Of a DNA stretch of 64,000 nt, positions 44,931 to 54,302 are shown one piece after another. The position numbers and the translations under genes are program-made. The notes under the pieces were generated by a model. The model was not told where the DNA came from. It worked only from the letters and a program-made list of their open reading frames with translations, and searched no databases. The first letter of the stretch is position 1, and each line of letters begins with the position of its first letter. Source of the DNA: CAYONZ01 sp964405465 (GTDB lineage Bacteria; Bdellovibrionota; Bdellovibrionia; Bdellovibrionales; JAMPXM01). The stretch is taken from assembly GCA_964405465.1 (NCBI GenBank), contig CAYONZ010000003.1, positions 1 through 64,000 on the forward strand. The letters are read 5' to 3'.

Positions 44931-45313
44931 AATCCCCCGCTTACGCTAAAGAACGCCCACAAAGCACCTGGCCATGTGGTCACTCCGACTTAATTGTCTG
45001 ATCTGTCTTTTTCTTGCCCTTGCACGTCTTCGCGATCTCGCATCCTAGCTTGAAAGTCGAAGCGTCCCCCCACGGCAAGCCTTCAATTTGAAGAATCACT
45101 CATAACAAAACTGTCTCCAATCCGCAACAGTCAAGGGCGTCGCCCTATTTTCAATCTTCGCCTTGACTTTAAAAATGCATCTCGGTCTGCGGGGACGGAG
45201 CCACTCAACAAATTTTGTTTTTGTCTGAGTATTTGATCTAGAAAATCTTTGTGATTTCGCGGAGTCACATGTTTGACTCCCCCATTTTTTTGATTATATT
45301 TGGAAACCAAGAA
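44931..45313. other. Gene-free divergent region upstream of glnB
   Basis: 383 bp. It contains one copy of the decamer GGGGACGGAG (45191-45200), a small AGGGCG/CGCCCT hairpin near 45130, and a candidate glnB promoter. I did not find a sigma-54 (-24/-12) promoter on the plus strand. Confidence 0.4.
45273..45300 (+). promoter_or_regulatory. Candidate sigma-70 promoter for glnB-glnA
   Basis: TTGACT (45273-45278), 16-bp spacer, TATATT (45295-45300). The glnB ATG at 45314 is 13 nt after the -10 box, so the leader would be only about 7 nt. Confidence 0.4.
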
Positions 45314-45652
45314 ATGAAAAAAATCGAAGCGATCATCAAACCTTTCAAACTCGACGATGTCGTAGAGGCCCTAACAGAAGTAGGAGTCGAAGGTATTTCC
45401 GTCACCGAAATTCGTGGCTTCGGTCGGCAGAAAGGTCGCACCGAGATTTATAAGGGCGCCGAATACGTTGTCGATTTTCTTCCGAAAGTAAAAATTGAGA
45501 TCGTTGTAAATGACGGCATCGTTGAACCCGCAATCGATGCAATTATTAGTGCGGCAAGAACGGGTAAAATTGGTGATGGAAAAATTTTTGTGACTCCTAT
45601 TGAAAGCGTTGTGCGCATTCGAACGGGCGAACGAAATGAAGATGCAATTTAA
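45314..45652 (+). CDS. glnB: Nitrogen regulatory protein PII
   Basis: 112 residues from the ATG at 45314, the standard PII N-terminus (MKKIEAIIKPFKLDDVVEAL). The T-loop has GFGRQKGRTEIYKGAEY with the uridylylation Tyr51, and the C-loop is complete (GKIFVTPIESVVRIRTGE). PII senses 2-oxoglutarate and ATP/ADP and is uridylylated by GlnD in proteobacteria; here Tyr51 suggests the same. It is followed 29 bp later by glnA, the classic arrangement. The ribosome binding site is weak and the promoter is close. Confidence 0.97.
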   Translation: MKKIEAIIKPFKLDDVVEALTEVGVEGISVTEIRGFGRQKGRTEIYKGAEYVVDFLPKVKIEIVVNDGIVEPAIDAIISAARTGKIGDGKIFVTPIESVVRIRTGERNEDAI

Positions 45653-45681
45653 TAACAAACACTCTTAAAAAGGAGAAGACC

Positions 45682-47094
45682 TTGACCCCACAAGAAGTCA
45701 TTGATTACGCGAAGAAAAACGGCGCGCAAATGGTCGATCTGAAATTCATCGACCTTCCGGGAATGTGGCAACATTTCACGATCCCTGTTTCACAACTCAA
45801 TACTGGTATCTTTGAAACTGGATTGATGTTCGACGGCAGCTCAATTCGCGGATGGAGAAGCATTCATGAGTCTGACATGATGGTGAAGCCCGATCCAAAG
45901 ACGGCAAAGATGGACCCATTTATGGAAGTTCCTACTCTTTCACTTCTCTGCGATGTGCATGTTCCCGAAACTGGCGAGCCGTACAACAGAGATCCACGTC
46001 AAATCGTAAAAAAAGCTTTGGCTTATTTGAAGTCTACAGGCATTGCGGACACGGCTTACTTCGGCCCAGAAGCTGAATTTTTTATTTTCGACAATATACA
46101 GTATGACCAAACAGCATACGGTGGTTTTTATCAAATCGATTCAGATGAGGCGACTTGGAATTCAGGCCGCGACGAAGGAAAAAATTTGGGCTACAAGCCA
46201 CGCCACAAAGAAGGATATTTCCCTGCACTTCCTTCCGACACTCATCACGATATGCGAACTGAAATTTGCCTAGAACTCGAAAAAATGGGAATCGAAGTCG
46301 AAAGACAACATCATGAGGTTGCAACTGCAGGCCAAGGCGAAATCAACTTCAAGTTTGATTCGATTCTTGAGACTGGCGACCGAATGATGTGGTTTAAGTA
46401 CATCGTGAAAAACGTAGCTCGCCGACATGGAAAAGCAGCGACTTTCATGCCAAAACCAATTTTTGGTGACAATGGTTCTGGTATGCATTGCCACATGTCT
46501 TTGTGGAAGAACGGTCAGCCGCTTTTTGCCGGAGACAAGTATGCTGGCCTTTCTGAGACAGCACTTTATTTCATTGGCGGTATTTTGAAACACGCTCATG
46601 CTATGTGCGCAATTACCAATCCAACCACCAACTCATACAAGCGTTTGGTTCCTGGGTTTGAAGCTCCTGTTCGCTTAGCCTATAGCTATCGTAACCGTTC
46701 AGCTGCGATTCGTATTCCAAACACTGGAACAAATCCAAAAGCAAAACGTATCGAGTTCCGTACTCCAGACCCAAGTGCCAACATCTACCTTTGCTTAGCT
46801 GCATTGTTGATGGCCGGCATCGATGGCATTCAAAACAAAATTCATCCTGGAGACCCTCTAGACAAAGACATCTATGGTTTGTCCCCTCAAGAGTTGGCAA
46901 ATGTGCCATCAGTACCAGCAACTCTTGATAAGGCTCTCGAAAGTTTGCAGAAAAACAGCGAGTTCCTACGTAAAGGTGATGTTTTCTCTGAAGACCTCAT
47001 CCAAACATGGTTGGACTACAAGTATGAACGCGAAGTCATTCCGCTTCAACAACGACCATCGCCATACGAGTTCTATTTGTACTTCGATCTTTAA
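45682..47094 (+). CDS. glnA: Glutamine synthetase, type I
   Basis: 470 residues starting with TTG, supported by AAGGAGAAGACC at correct spacing and by the family N-terminus. Motifs: MFDGSSIRGW, EAEFFIFD (metal), NGSGMHCHMSLW (ATP/metal), NPTTNSYKRLVPG and RIPNTGTNPKAKRIEFR. Length equals that of the E. coli enzyme (469). The tail PLDKDIYGLSPQE has the Tyr at the adenylylation site of the GSI-beta class, so GlnE control is likely. It assimilates ammonium into glutamine. A strong terminator follows. Confidence 0.98.
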   Translation: MTPQEVIDYAKKNGAQMVDLKFIDLPGMWQHFTIPVSQLNTGIFETGLMFDGSSIRGWRSIHESDMMVKPDPKTAKMDPFMEVPTLSLLCDVHVPETGEPYNRDPRQIVKKALAYLKSTGIADTAYFGPEAEFFIFDNIQYDQTAYGGFYQIDSDEATWNSGRDEGKNLGYKPRHKEGYFPALPSDTHHDMRTEICLELEKMGIEVERQHHEVATAGQGEINFKFDSILETGDRMMWFKYIVKNVARRHGKAATFMPKPIFGDNGSGMHCHMSLWKNGQPLFAGDKYAGLSETALYFIGGILKHAHAMCAITNPTTNSYKRLVPGFEAPVRLAYSYRNRSAAIRIPNTGTNPKAKRIEFRTPDPSANIYLCLAALLMAGIDGIQNKIHPGDPLDKDIYGLSPQELANVPSVPATLDKALESLQKNSEFLRKGDVFSEDLIQTWLDYKYEREVIPLQQRPSPYEFYLYFDL

Positions 47095-47114
47095 TTAGAT
47101 TCGAACGTGATCCG

Positions 47115-47140
47115 AAAAGGGGCCATTGGCCCCTTTTTTT
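47115..47140 (+). terminator. Intrinsic terminator of glnB-glnA
   Basis: Stem AAAAGGGGCC / GGCCCCTTTT (10 bp, loop ATT) followed by a T-run, 21 bp past the glnA stop. It is nearly symmetric, so can also act leftward. Confidence 0.9.
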
Positions 47141-47260
47141 TGCTAAAACGTCGACACCATCAACGACGAACCGCTTCTTTCAACTTCAAATTTAGTGCAA
47201 GACTTGACAAGAATTCGCAATCGCAGTGACTTATCTCTTGTCACAACCAAAGGATTTTTC

Positions 47261-47656
47261 ATGTCACAAGATGAACTCAAAACATTTATGGGCAATCACT
47301 GGCTTCTCGTTGAGGATGGCTGCATGGTCATTGGAATCAATGAAGACGGTCTTGAAGAAATCACAGAGATAACCTCAGTGAGTCTGCCGAATGAAAAAGA
47401 AGATGTCTCTGCTGATGAAATATGTGGTGAGATCGAAACCGAAGAGGGCCCGCTCAACATTTATTCCCCAATCGATGGAAAAGTCGCTGAAATCAATCAA
47501 GCCGTGGTCGACAATCCAGAGCTAATTCTTGAAGATCCTTTTGGAGAAGGGTGGCTCATCAAAATTGAACCAAATGATGAATCCGATCTTGATCTCGATG
47601 CGATCGAAGACGATGAAGAAGAAGACGACGAAGACGAAGAAGAGGACGACGAATAG
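47261..47656 (+). CDS. Glycine cleavage H-like protein without the lipoyl lysine
   Basis: 131 residues from the ATG at 47261 (AAAGGA upstream). The second half tracks GcvH closely: IYSPIDGKVAEINQAVVDNPELIL (split here from) EDPFGEGWLIKI, the typical PYGEGWL end. The residue that carries lipoate in GcvH (Lys in ESVKA) is Glu62 here (ETEEG), so no lipoylation is possible. A 25-residue acidic tail (DDEEEDDEDEEEDDE) follows the domain. It is not a glycine-cleavage H protein in function; the role is unknown. No gcvT or gcvP nearby. Confidence 0.75.
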   Translation: MSQDELKTFMGNHWLLVEDGCMVIGINEDGLEEITEITSVSLPNEKEDVSADEICGEIETEEGPLNIYSPIDGKVAEINQAVVDNPELILEDPFGEGWLIKIEPNDESDLDLDAIEDDEEEDDEDEEEDDE

Positions 47657-47678
47657 ATTAACAGATCCTCGCCTGAGC

Positions 47679-47705
47679 AAAGGGAGCTTTACGCTCCCTT
47701 TTTTA
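47679..47705 (+). terminator. Intrinsic terminator after the H-like protein
   Basis: Stem AAAGGGAGC / GCTCCCTTT (9 bp, loop TTTAC) followed by T-rich sequence, about 22 bp past the stop. Confidence 0.85.
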
Positions 47706-47905
47706 TTCCCCTTTGACCCAAGTGGTCCTGAATATCAACAAGGCGTGTGCTCCTAAAATTTTCAGAAACGATTTTTCGCGCTGCGATTTCGCGACCTTCG
47801 TCCAATAAAAGTCGAGCTCGCCAAAAGCTCAATCAACTGCCAACAAGATTCGATCAAATTTCTCCGAAAAGCCATCAAACATATTTGCATCAAGAGGCTT
47901 TACCT

Positions 47906-48745
47906 ATGTTATGGCGTGGTCGTTTCCCTTTCATCTTTTCTATTTTGTTTCTCTTCTCATTTTCAGCCACAGTGTGCTTTGCTGAGAACAATGTTGGGAC
48001 CTTACGCGAACGACTCTCAGGATTCACTGTCGGAGGTCACCAAGGCGGACTCTTTCGTCACCAACCCAATACCATCAAAAACTTTATTTATAACAAAAAT
48101 GTAGGAGCGGAAATTGTAGAGATGGATCTCCGTCTGAGCAAAGACGGCATCCCCATGGTCTTTCACGACGAAAAAATGGGGGTTTGGACGAACTGCTTTC
48201 ATTCGGTAGACTCATATACTGCAGCCTATATTCAAAAGCACTGTCATTTCTATACCACCAAAGAGAAAGTCCCCACCTTCGAAGAAGTTCTGCAATGGTC
48301 CCAGGGAAGTATTGTGATTGATGCTGAATTTAAGGAAACACAAGTGATTGCGCCCGCACTTGAACTGATAAAAAAGTACCAGGCACACAACTGGGTCTAT
48401 TTTCAAACCCAGGACGATCGAGAAAAATACAGAATCGCGCGCAGTCTCGATTCTGAAGTTGGACTTCTCTACGCCATTCACGACAGCAAAGATCTAGATT
48501 GGGCACTTGAACTCAACGATTCAGCATTGCTAATTATTGAGGTCGATAAAAACACACGCACCACTGAGATGATTAATAGAATCCACAATGCACACAAACT
48601 TGTCACCGAAGATGTATGGCACCTAAGTAGTTTCTTCGAGCTCTGGGGAGCAACATGCACACAGGCCGGACGCCTCGGCATAGACATATTGATTAGCAAT
48701 CGACCAAAACAATGTGTTCAACAACGCAACTTTTACCTGCATTAG
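47906..48745 (+). CDS. Exported glycerophosphodiester phosphodiesterase-like protein
   Basis: 279 residues from the ATG at 47906 (AAGAGG upstream, signal peptide MLWRGRFPFIFSILFLF). The TIM-barrel GDPD core shows GGHQGGLFRHQPNT, EMDLRLSKDGIPMVFHDE, FEEVLQWSQGSIVIDAEFK, and VTEDVWHLSSF. The usual HRG and PEN motifs are HQG and QPN, so two conserved active-site residues are altered while the metal-binding EMD and HD remain. Activity on glycerophosphodiesters is uncertain. It is monocistronic, convergent with the next lipoprotein. Confidence 0.75.
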   Translation: MLWRGRFPFIFSILFLFSFSATVCFAENNVGTLRERLSGFTVGGHQGGLFRHQPNTIKNFIYNKNVGAEIVEMDLRLSKDGIPMVFHDEKMGVWTNCFHSVDSYTAAYIQKHCHFYTTKEKVPTFEEVLQWSQGSIVIDAEFKETQVIAPALELIKKYQAHNWVYFQTQDDREKYRIARSLDSEVGLLYAIHDSKDLDWALELNDSALLIIEVDKNTRTTEMINRIHNAHKLVTEDVWHLSSFFELWGATCTQAGRLGIDILISNRPKQCVQQRNFYLH

Positions 48746-48760
48746 ATTTAAGAGAGTCGA

Positions 48761-49462
48761 CTACATTGAAGCTTTCTTTAAAAGGTTTTCTCCAAAATCC
48801 ACGCATGCGGAGGAACCTCGAATAAAAACCAACGGCCGATATCCCGTGGTTTTTTCAATTTCAAAATGTGCACTTTGCTCAGATAATTTCTTAGCCCCAA
48901 CCGTAAGCTCGCCTAGGTACAGCCGAAGACTCTCTGGTTTCTGCAAAATCGGGCGCACGCGAAACTCCAGCAGATAAGAACTTTTACCTGGAGGTAAAGC
49001 AATTTCTCCCTGCTCTGCCGTCAGTTGATACTCTGATTTTGTGAGATCATAAATTCTATTGGGACCATCCTGAAAAGAAAGATCATCAAATTGAATTGCC
49101 CAATTCTGAAAATTCACCATAACTTCCGCAACACCTTTATTGAAGAAATCAACTCGCACTTCTACTCGATCGACTGCCACATCCCACCCTCGTGACACAG
49201 GAATTAAAGGCAGCAATGGCGGGCCAAACATCATTGCGGTCGATCTCATAGGAACTGTCACCACAAAAGCCACCTCATGCGATTGGTATGTCAGTGCTTG
49301 ATTTCCCATTCCTTCATCACAGTCAGCTTTTACAAACTCGTCACCTGTCGCACGAGTATAGTTTGTTGAAATCTCAATTGTTGAACAGGCTGATACCAGG
49401 AAGAAAACGAGAGTGGTCAAAATAAGATTCAAAGCCAGATTGTATTTAGCATATTCGCTCAT
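48761..49462 (-). CDS. Lipoprotein of unknown function
   Basis: 233 residues from the ATG at 49462 (a TTG two codons earlier is the longer start); ribosome binding site not evident. Signal with lipobox LVSAC. The mature part is beta-rich, with repeats of hydrophobic-polar strands (DVAVDRVEVRVDFFN, VMVNFQNWAIQFDDLSF, YLLEFRVRP), reminiscent of an immunoglobulin-like or LEA14-like fold; unproven. It carries no paralogue in this window. Gap of 144 bp to spoVR. Confidence 0.6.
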   Translation of the reverse strand: MSEYAKYNLALNLILTTLVFFLVSACSTIEISTNYTRATGDEFVKADCDEGMGNQALTYQSHEVAFVVTVPMRSTAMMFGPPLLPLIPVSRGWDVAVDRVEVRVDFFNKGVAEVMVNFQNWAIQFDDLSFQDGPNRIYDLTKSEYQLTAEQGEIALPPGKSSYLLEFRVRPILQKPESLRLYLGELTVGAKKLSEQSAHFEIEKTTGYRPLVFIRGSSACVDFGENLLKKASM

Positions 49463-49606
49463 GGACAAAGTCTATTTAACTTCCCACAAAGTCTCAACAG
49501 ACAAAATTGCAATTGAAAATCTAGGGTGAGCCCTCACTATGTGCAGAAGGCACGAGTGAAAGTTACAGAAACAAGCTGCAGGCACTAGATGGCAAAATCA
49601 AGCTGC

Positions 49607-51115
49607 CTAGCCTTGTTCAGAATCGGGAGCGGGTTGCAAATTATATTCTTTAATTTCGCGTCCATCACAACGCACCAACTTGCCCTGCCCCTCAATAACC
49701 GTGGCCAAGTTGACGGGTCTTTGCCAAATCGCTTGAAGGTTCTTTAGAGTCTCATGCATATAATCAGGTTGCATTTCAACTCCTTCGAACATATGGGTCA
49801 GCAATAGTTCGCCTCGATTTTCAAAGTTGGCATCTTCAACATGAATGATGGGTTGCCCGAAATTTGTGAGCTGAAACAAAAATTGTTTTTTGATCAGCTG
49901 AAAGTCCTTAGTGTCAATTTCGTATTTCCCTGTTTTCTTATTAAATTTGTATACGAACATTTTATTTCGGACACAAAAATCTTCAGTCAAAAACTGATCA
50001 ATAAATGTGACGTCGTTGTAGTTTCGACGAATCTCAAATATTTTTTCTCTACCGAGACCAAGTTTTTTGTCCCAGTTTAAGCGCTCTTGAATATCATCGC
50101 ATTCGTCCCATTCTTTCCCAAACTGTCCGCGATTCCATCGATCTTCAATTTCTTTAAAAAGCTCAATTCCTATTTTATAAGGATTGAACCCTCCGGGAGA
50201 CATTGCCATTGTTCCGCTATGAGCATCAGCAAAATCAATGATTTCACTATCACTCAAAATATGGCTGGTCATAATTTTGCTATGCCAATATGAAGCCCAT
50301 CCTTCATTCATTATTTTGGTCATGCCTTGAGGAGCAAAGTAATATGCCTCATCACGAATAATTGACAAGATATCCTGCTGCCAATTTTTTAAAGGAGCAA
50401 AATGCATCAGGAAGCCAAGGATATCACGCTGAGGGGTACTCGGAAACTTAGAACGTCTCTGCTCTTCTTCAAATGCTCGCTTTTTTTGATCGAGAATGAA
50501 ATCTGGAGGATTTATATAATCATCCATGTATTCACGGTCAACCCTAAGTAAAAAAGCCCCGTCTTGGTCTCGAGCCTCATCTACAACCTGTTTTTCTGAC
50601 TTCTTTTTGATATAAGGGCTATACCGATCAATTAAGTTCTCTAAACTTAAACAACGATCGACAAATGCTTCAACCTCTTCAACTCCATAACGATCGATGT
50701 ATCTTCGAATACGTGTCGCATGATTGGCCATCTCATCCATCATCTTGCGATTAGTTGGAGCGAACCATTGGTTATTTTTGAAAAAATCGCAATGCCCATA
50801 CACATGAGCCATCACCAACTTTTGATCAACCATGCGATTGCCTTCCATCAAATAGGCATAGCAAGGATCGGTATTCACTACCATTTCATATATTTTTGAC
50901 AATCCATATTCATAGCTTTTGGAAAGTTGCTCGTACTCCATTCCAAAACGCCAGTGTGGATAGCGAACCGGAAAACCGCCGAACGCCGCAAACTGATTTA
51001 TTTGGTCATAAGTGATCACTTCAAAGATGGTTTCAAAACAATCTAGATTATAGCTCTCGGCAACCTTGAGAATTTTCTGTCTCCATTTTTCAAGTTCAGG
51101 AGTTAGATTTGCCAT
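49607..51115 (-). CDS. SpoVR family protein
   Basis: 502 residues, with AAGGAGAACC before the ATG. Family hallmarks throughout: FAAFGGFPVRYPHWRFGMEYEQ (in sense, two adjacent motifs), YLMEGNRMVDQKLVMAHVYGH, NEGWASYWHSKIM and MSPGGFNPYKIGIELF. His residues in AHVYGHCDFF and HSKIM suggest a metal site. SpoVR (YcgB) always sits beside prkA and a DUF444 gene and is linked to starvation or sporulation-like stress; biochemistry remains poorly known. Third gene of that operon, 8 bp after the DUF444 gene. Confidence 0.94.
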   Translation of the reverse strand: MANLTPELEKWRQKILKVAESYNLDCFETIFEVITYDQINQFAAFGGFPVRYPHWRFGMEYEQLSKSYEYGLSKIYEMVVNTDPCYAYLMEGNRMVDQKLVMAHVYGHCDFFKNNQWFAPTNRKMMDEMANHATRIRRYIDRYGVEEVEAFVDRCLSLENLIDRYSPYIKKKSEKQVVDEARDQDGAFLLRVDREYMDDYINPPDFILDQKKRAFEEEQRRSKFPSTPQRDILGFLMHFAPLKNWQQDILSIIRDEAYYFAPQGMTKIMNEGWASYWHSKIMTSHILSDSEIIDFADAHSGTMAMSPGGFNPYKIGIELFKEIEDRWNRGQFGKEWDECDDIQERLNWDKKLGLGREKIFEIRRNYNDVTFIDQFLTEDFCVRNKMFVYKFNKKTGKYEIDTKDFQLIKKQFLFQLTNFGQPIIHVEDANFENRGELLLTHMFEGVEMQPDYMHETLKNLQAIWQRPVNLATVIEGQGKLVRCDGREIKEYNLQPAPDSEQG

Positions 51116-51123
51116 GGTTCTCC

Positions 51124-52221
51124 TTACTTTCCTTTACCGAGAAAATCTTTAATCGAATTCAAAATTTTGTCGCGATTTTCTATTCGACTGATGGTCAAAC
51201 GATCATCATTGGGGAACTCACGTTCTAGGTCTTTCAAAAACTGCCCGCTACCATACTTACTTTCCACCTGGCCATAACCAAACATATTCACATTTGGCAA
51301 AAAGAATTCCTTAAGCATGCGAACGCAAAGACGCGTGTCTTCCCCGCTCCAGTTGTCACCATCGCTGAAATGAAAGGGATAGATGTTCCAATCTCGCGGA
51401 TTGTAATCGTCTTCAATCATTTTTTGACATAGCTTGTATGCGGAACTAATCAATGTTCCACCCGATTCACTTGTACTAAAAAACGTCTTCTCATCTACTT
51501 CTTTGGCAGAGGCATCATGAATAATAAATCGGGTCTCCAGGCCTTTGTAGTGACGCTTCAACCAGGCATTGATCCAAAAGCTCTCAAGGCGAACAATTTC
51601 TTTTTGTTCATCGCCCATTGATCCCGAAACGTCCATCATATAAATCACCACAGCATTTGCTTGGGGCTGAACAACTTGACGAAAACTTCGATACCGAAAA
51701 TCAGGACGAATGGGAATTATTGTCGGAGACTCGGGATTGTAGACTCCACTTGAAATATAACGCTTCAACGCGCGCTTATAGGAAGATTTAAAATGTCTCA
51801 GCCCTTCGGGACCCACAGGTGCTATGCCACTGTATTTTGTTTTAATGACCTCTTGGCGAGGCCGCCCCTTGGGTTGAATATTCGGAAGTGCAAGTTCCTC
51901 ACCTAAAATATCTGCCAATTCTTCAATGGTCAGAGTAGCTTCGATCTCGTGCTGCCCGGCTTGATCGCCCGCTTCACCAGATCCCTCTGCTGGTTGGCCG
52001 TCCATCGAATCGCCTGGCTGACCATTCCCTTGACCAACCCCACCTCTTTGTTTCGAGCCATACTTGAATCGCGGAATATCGATATAGGGAACCGGGATTT
52101 TAACAAAATCATTCTCCCGTTTTCCAATCATCTCTCCGTGAGTTACGTATTTTTTAAAGTTTTCCTTAATACGTCCACGAATAATATCTTTGAATCGACT
52201 ATGGTCTTCGCGTATTCCCAT
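51124..52221 (-). CDS. DUF444 (YeaH/YhbH) family protein with vWA domain
   Basis: 365 residues. The N-terminal half has the family signature SRFKDIIRGRIKENFKKYV and a Gly/Gln-rich stretch (GGVGQGNGQPGDSMDG). A von Willebrand A domain follows with the MIDAS motif MMDVSGSMG, a later Thr (SESGGTLISSAYK) and HFSDGDNW. Its ATG shares one base with the stop of prkA (coupled). The family acts with PrkA and SpoVR; direct targets are unknown. Confidence 0.93.
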   Translation of the reverse strand: MGIREDHSRFKDIIRGRIKENFKKYVTHGEMIGKRENDFVKIPVPYIDIPRFKYGSKQRGGVGQGNGQPGDSMDGQPAEGSGEAGDQAGQHEIEATLTIEELADILGEELALPNIQPKGRPRQEVIKTKYSGIAPVGPEGLRHFKSSYKRALKRYISSGVYNPESPTIIPIRPDFRYRSFRQVVQPQANAVVIYMMDVSGSMGDEQKEIVRLESFWINAWLKRHYKGLETRFIIHDASAKEVDEKTFFSTSESGGTLISSAYKLCQKMIEDDYNPRDWNIYPFHFSDGDNWSGEDTRLCVRMLKEFFLPNVNMFGYGQVESKYGSGQFLKDLEREFPNDDRLTISRIENRDKILNSIKDFLGKGK

Positions 52222-54302
52222 TATTTATTCTTTACATCCCCTCTAGCGAAAATACTGGCCACATATTGCAAGACGTCTGTCGCAGAAATTTCATCGTAAC
52301 CAAAGTCTTTGATGAGTCTCGTCTTAACAATATCAATTTTCTCTTGAGTTGCTTTGTCAATTGCGTTCGTGACAAGAGTCGTGATCTTGATGCTGTCTTT
52401 TTGATCTTCAAATAACTTAAGCTCTAAAGCTTTATGTAAACGTTCATTTGTCTTATAATCAAATTTCTTTCCATCCAAAGACAAGGCACCAATGTAATTC
52501 ATAATCTCAGTCCTAAAGTCATCTTTTCTAGACTCTGGAATCTCGATTTTTTCTTCGATGGCACGCATAAGTCTCTCATCTGGTTCCTCGTCTTGACCAG
52601 TAAACTGATTTCGAACTTTTGCCTTTTGTGTATAAGCCTTCACATTATCAATGTAGTTTGCACACAAACGTTGAAGTGCTCCATCATCGGCGCTAATTGC
52701 CCTTTGTACTTCACCCTTAATTATCTCTTCGTACTCTTGCTTTACAATAGAAATTAAATCACGAAAATCAGTTTTCATTTCATCGTTCGAAAGTAAGGAG
52801 TGATGTCGAAGTCCCGCCTCAAGCTCGTTAAGAATCATAAATGGATTCACCGACCCTCGGTTATTTTGTTGGGCATTTACCAAAGCATTTGAAAGCTTGT
52901 CTTGAACATAACGCGGAGAAATACCATCTAACCCCTCACGTTGGGTTTCTTTACGAAGCTCCCGAACGTTGTCTTCGGTGAAATTCGGAAGTGTCTTTCC
53001 ATCGTAGAGTTTGAGCTTTTGTAAACGAGTGAGATTTGCCTTCTTGGGCTTTTCAAGTCGGGTTAAAATCGCCCACATTGCTGCCATCTCAATTGTGTGT
53101 GGCGCGATACTGATCCCCCGAAGCTTCCTACTATTAAAATCTTTTTTATATATCGCAGATTCATGGCGAAGCTTCGTAATGTAAGGAATATCAATTTTTA
53201 CAGTTCGATCACGAAGCGCTTCCATGAATTCATTGTCTTGTAATCGGCGATACTCGGGCTCATTCGTGTGACCGATGATCACTTCATCAATATGTGTTTG
53301 TGCGAACTTTTTTGGCTTAACACGATGCTCTTGTGATGCTCCCAAAAGATCATAAAGAAATGCCACATCAAGTTTCAACACTTCTACGAACTCAATCATA
53401 CCGCGATTTGCGACATTAAACTCGCCATCAAAATTGAATGCGCGAGGGTCAGAGTCTGAACCGTACTCTGCAATTTTGCGATAATTGATATCGCCTGTTA
53501 GTTCGGTGCTGTCTTGGTTCTTTTCGTCTTTTGGTTGAAACGTACCTATTCCAATTCGGTCAGCTTCACTCAAAATCAGTCTTTTAACACGTATATGCGA
53601 TAGAACTTTACCAACGTCACCATGGTACCGCTCCATCAGTGCTCTGAAAATATAGCGACTCGGAGGACTGAGTTCACCTTCGACACTGATACGAAATTCT
53701 GACTTATTGCCACGGTTCAATTCGTCAATGACTTTTGCGCGAAGGTCCTCTGGAAGAAGCAAAAGAGGTTCTTCGTGCATAGGACTTTCATAGACTTTCA
53801 CGTCTTTGCCGATCAATCCGCCCAGTTCATTTTTCTCATCGACCCATTCAAACGTGAATAATGCGCCTTGTTCAGTCTTCGCATAAGCCTCTAGGCCTCG
53901 CTTGAGAAGGCGGCAAATCGTCGACTTTGCACTGCCAACAGGTCCGTGCAAAAGGATGACACGTTTTTCTGTTCCGTAGCCAAGGGCCGCTGATCGCAAA
54001 ACATTCACCAGCTTCATCAGTGAAATGTCGACTCCGAAAACTGCATCTTTGCCGTCGTTTTCCTCATCTTCAAAAAAACGGTAACGTACAATTTTTTTCT
54101 TGAAATCAGTGTACTCAGAAGTTCCCTTCTCAATGATCATGTCATACATACGTTGATACGCATTGCGGGTTACTTTTGGATTTTCTTTAACCAAATTTAG
54201 ATAGTCGTTGAAGGTGCCTGACCAGGTGAGATCACGAAATTTTTGATTACCCTGCCACTCCCGTAGTACCGCATTTAAATCAATCCCTGATGAACTTGCC
54301 AC
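52221..54302 (-). CDS. prkA: PrkA family serine protein kinase / AAA ATPase
   Basis: 693 residues from the GTG at 54302, chosen because AAGGAG lies 6 nt before it; an ATG at 54341 in the same frame is the alternative. Domains: AAA-type N-terminal half with Walker A GPVGSAKST, the insert PMHEEPLLLLPEDLR, VIDELNRGNKSEFRISVEGE and the Walker-like FLYDLLGASQEH, then the C-terminal PrkA domain (GISPRYVQDKLSNAL). E. coli PrkA (YeaG) is about 640 residues. It is induced in nitrogen starvation and stress. Founder gene of the three-gene operon. Confidence 0.94.
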   Translation of the reverse strand: MASSSGIDLNAVLREWQGNQKFRDLTWSGTFNDYLNLVKENPKVTRNAYQRMYDMIIEKGTSEYTDFKKKIVRYRFFEDEENDGKDAVFGVDISLMKLVNVLRSAALGYGTEKRVILLHGPVGSAKSTICRLLKRGLEAYAKTEQGALFTFEWVDEKNELGGLIGKDVKVYESPMHEEPLLLLPEDLRAKVIDELNRGNKSEFRISVEGELSPPSRYIFRALMERYHGDVGKVLSHIRVKRLILSEADRIGIGTFQPKDEKNQDSTELTGDINYRKIAEYGSDSDPRAFNFDGEFNVANRGMIEFVEVLKLDVAFLYDLLGASQEHRVKPKKFAQTHIDEVIIGHTNEPEYRRLQDNEFMEALRDRTVKIDIPYITKLRHESAIYKKDFNSRKLRGISIAPHTIEMAAMWAILTRLEKPKKANLTRLQKLKLYDGKTLPNFTEDNVRELRKETQREGLDGISPRYVQDKLSNALVNAQQNNRGSVNPFMILNELEAGLRHHSLLSNDEMKTDFRDLISIVKQEYEEIIKGEVQRAISADDGALQRLCANYIDNVKAYTQKAKVRNQFTGQDEEPDERLMRAIEEKIEIPESRKDDFRTEIMNYIGALSLDGKKFDYKTNERLHKALELKLFEDQKDSIKITTLVTNAIDKATQEKIDIVKTRLIKDFGYDEISATDVLQYVASIFARGDVKNK

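Noticed and set aside
44931..45313. A sigma-54 promoter for glnB-glnA
   Set aside because: I looked for GG-N10-GC type elements on the plus strand and found none at usable spacing; a sigma-70 match is better.
45314..45652. Longer glnB starting at the GTG at 45251
   Set aside because: PII proteins begin MKKIEAIIKPF, and the extra residues are not conserved and overlap the promoter region.
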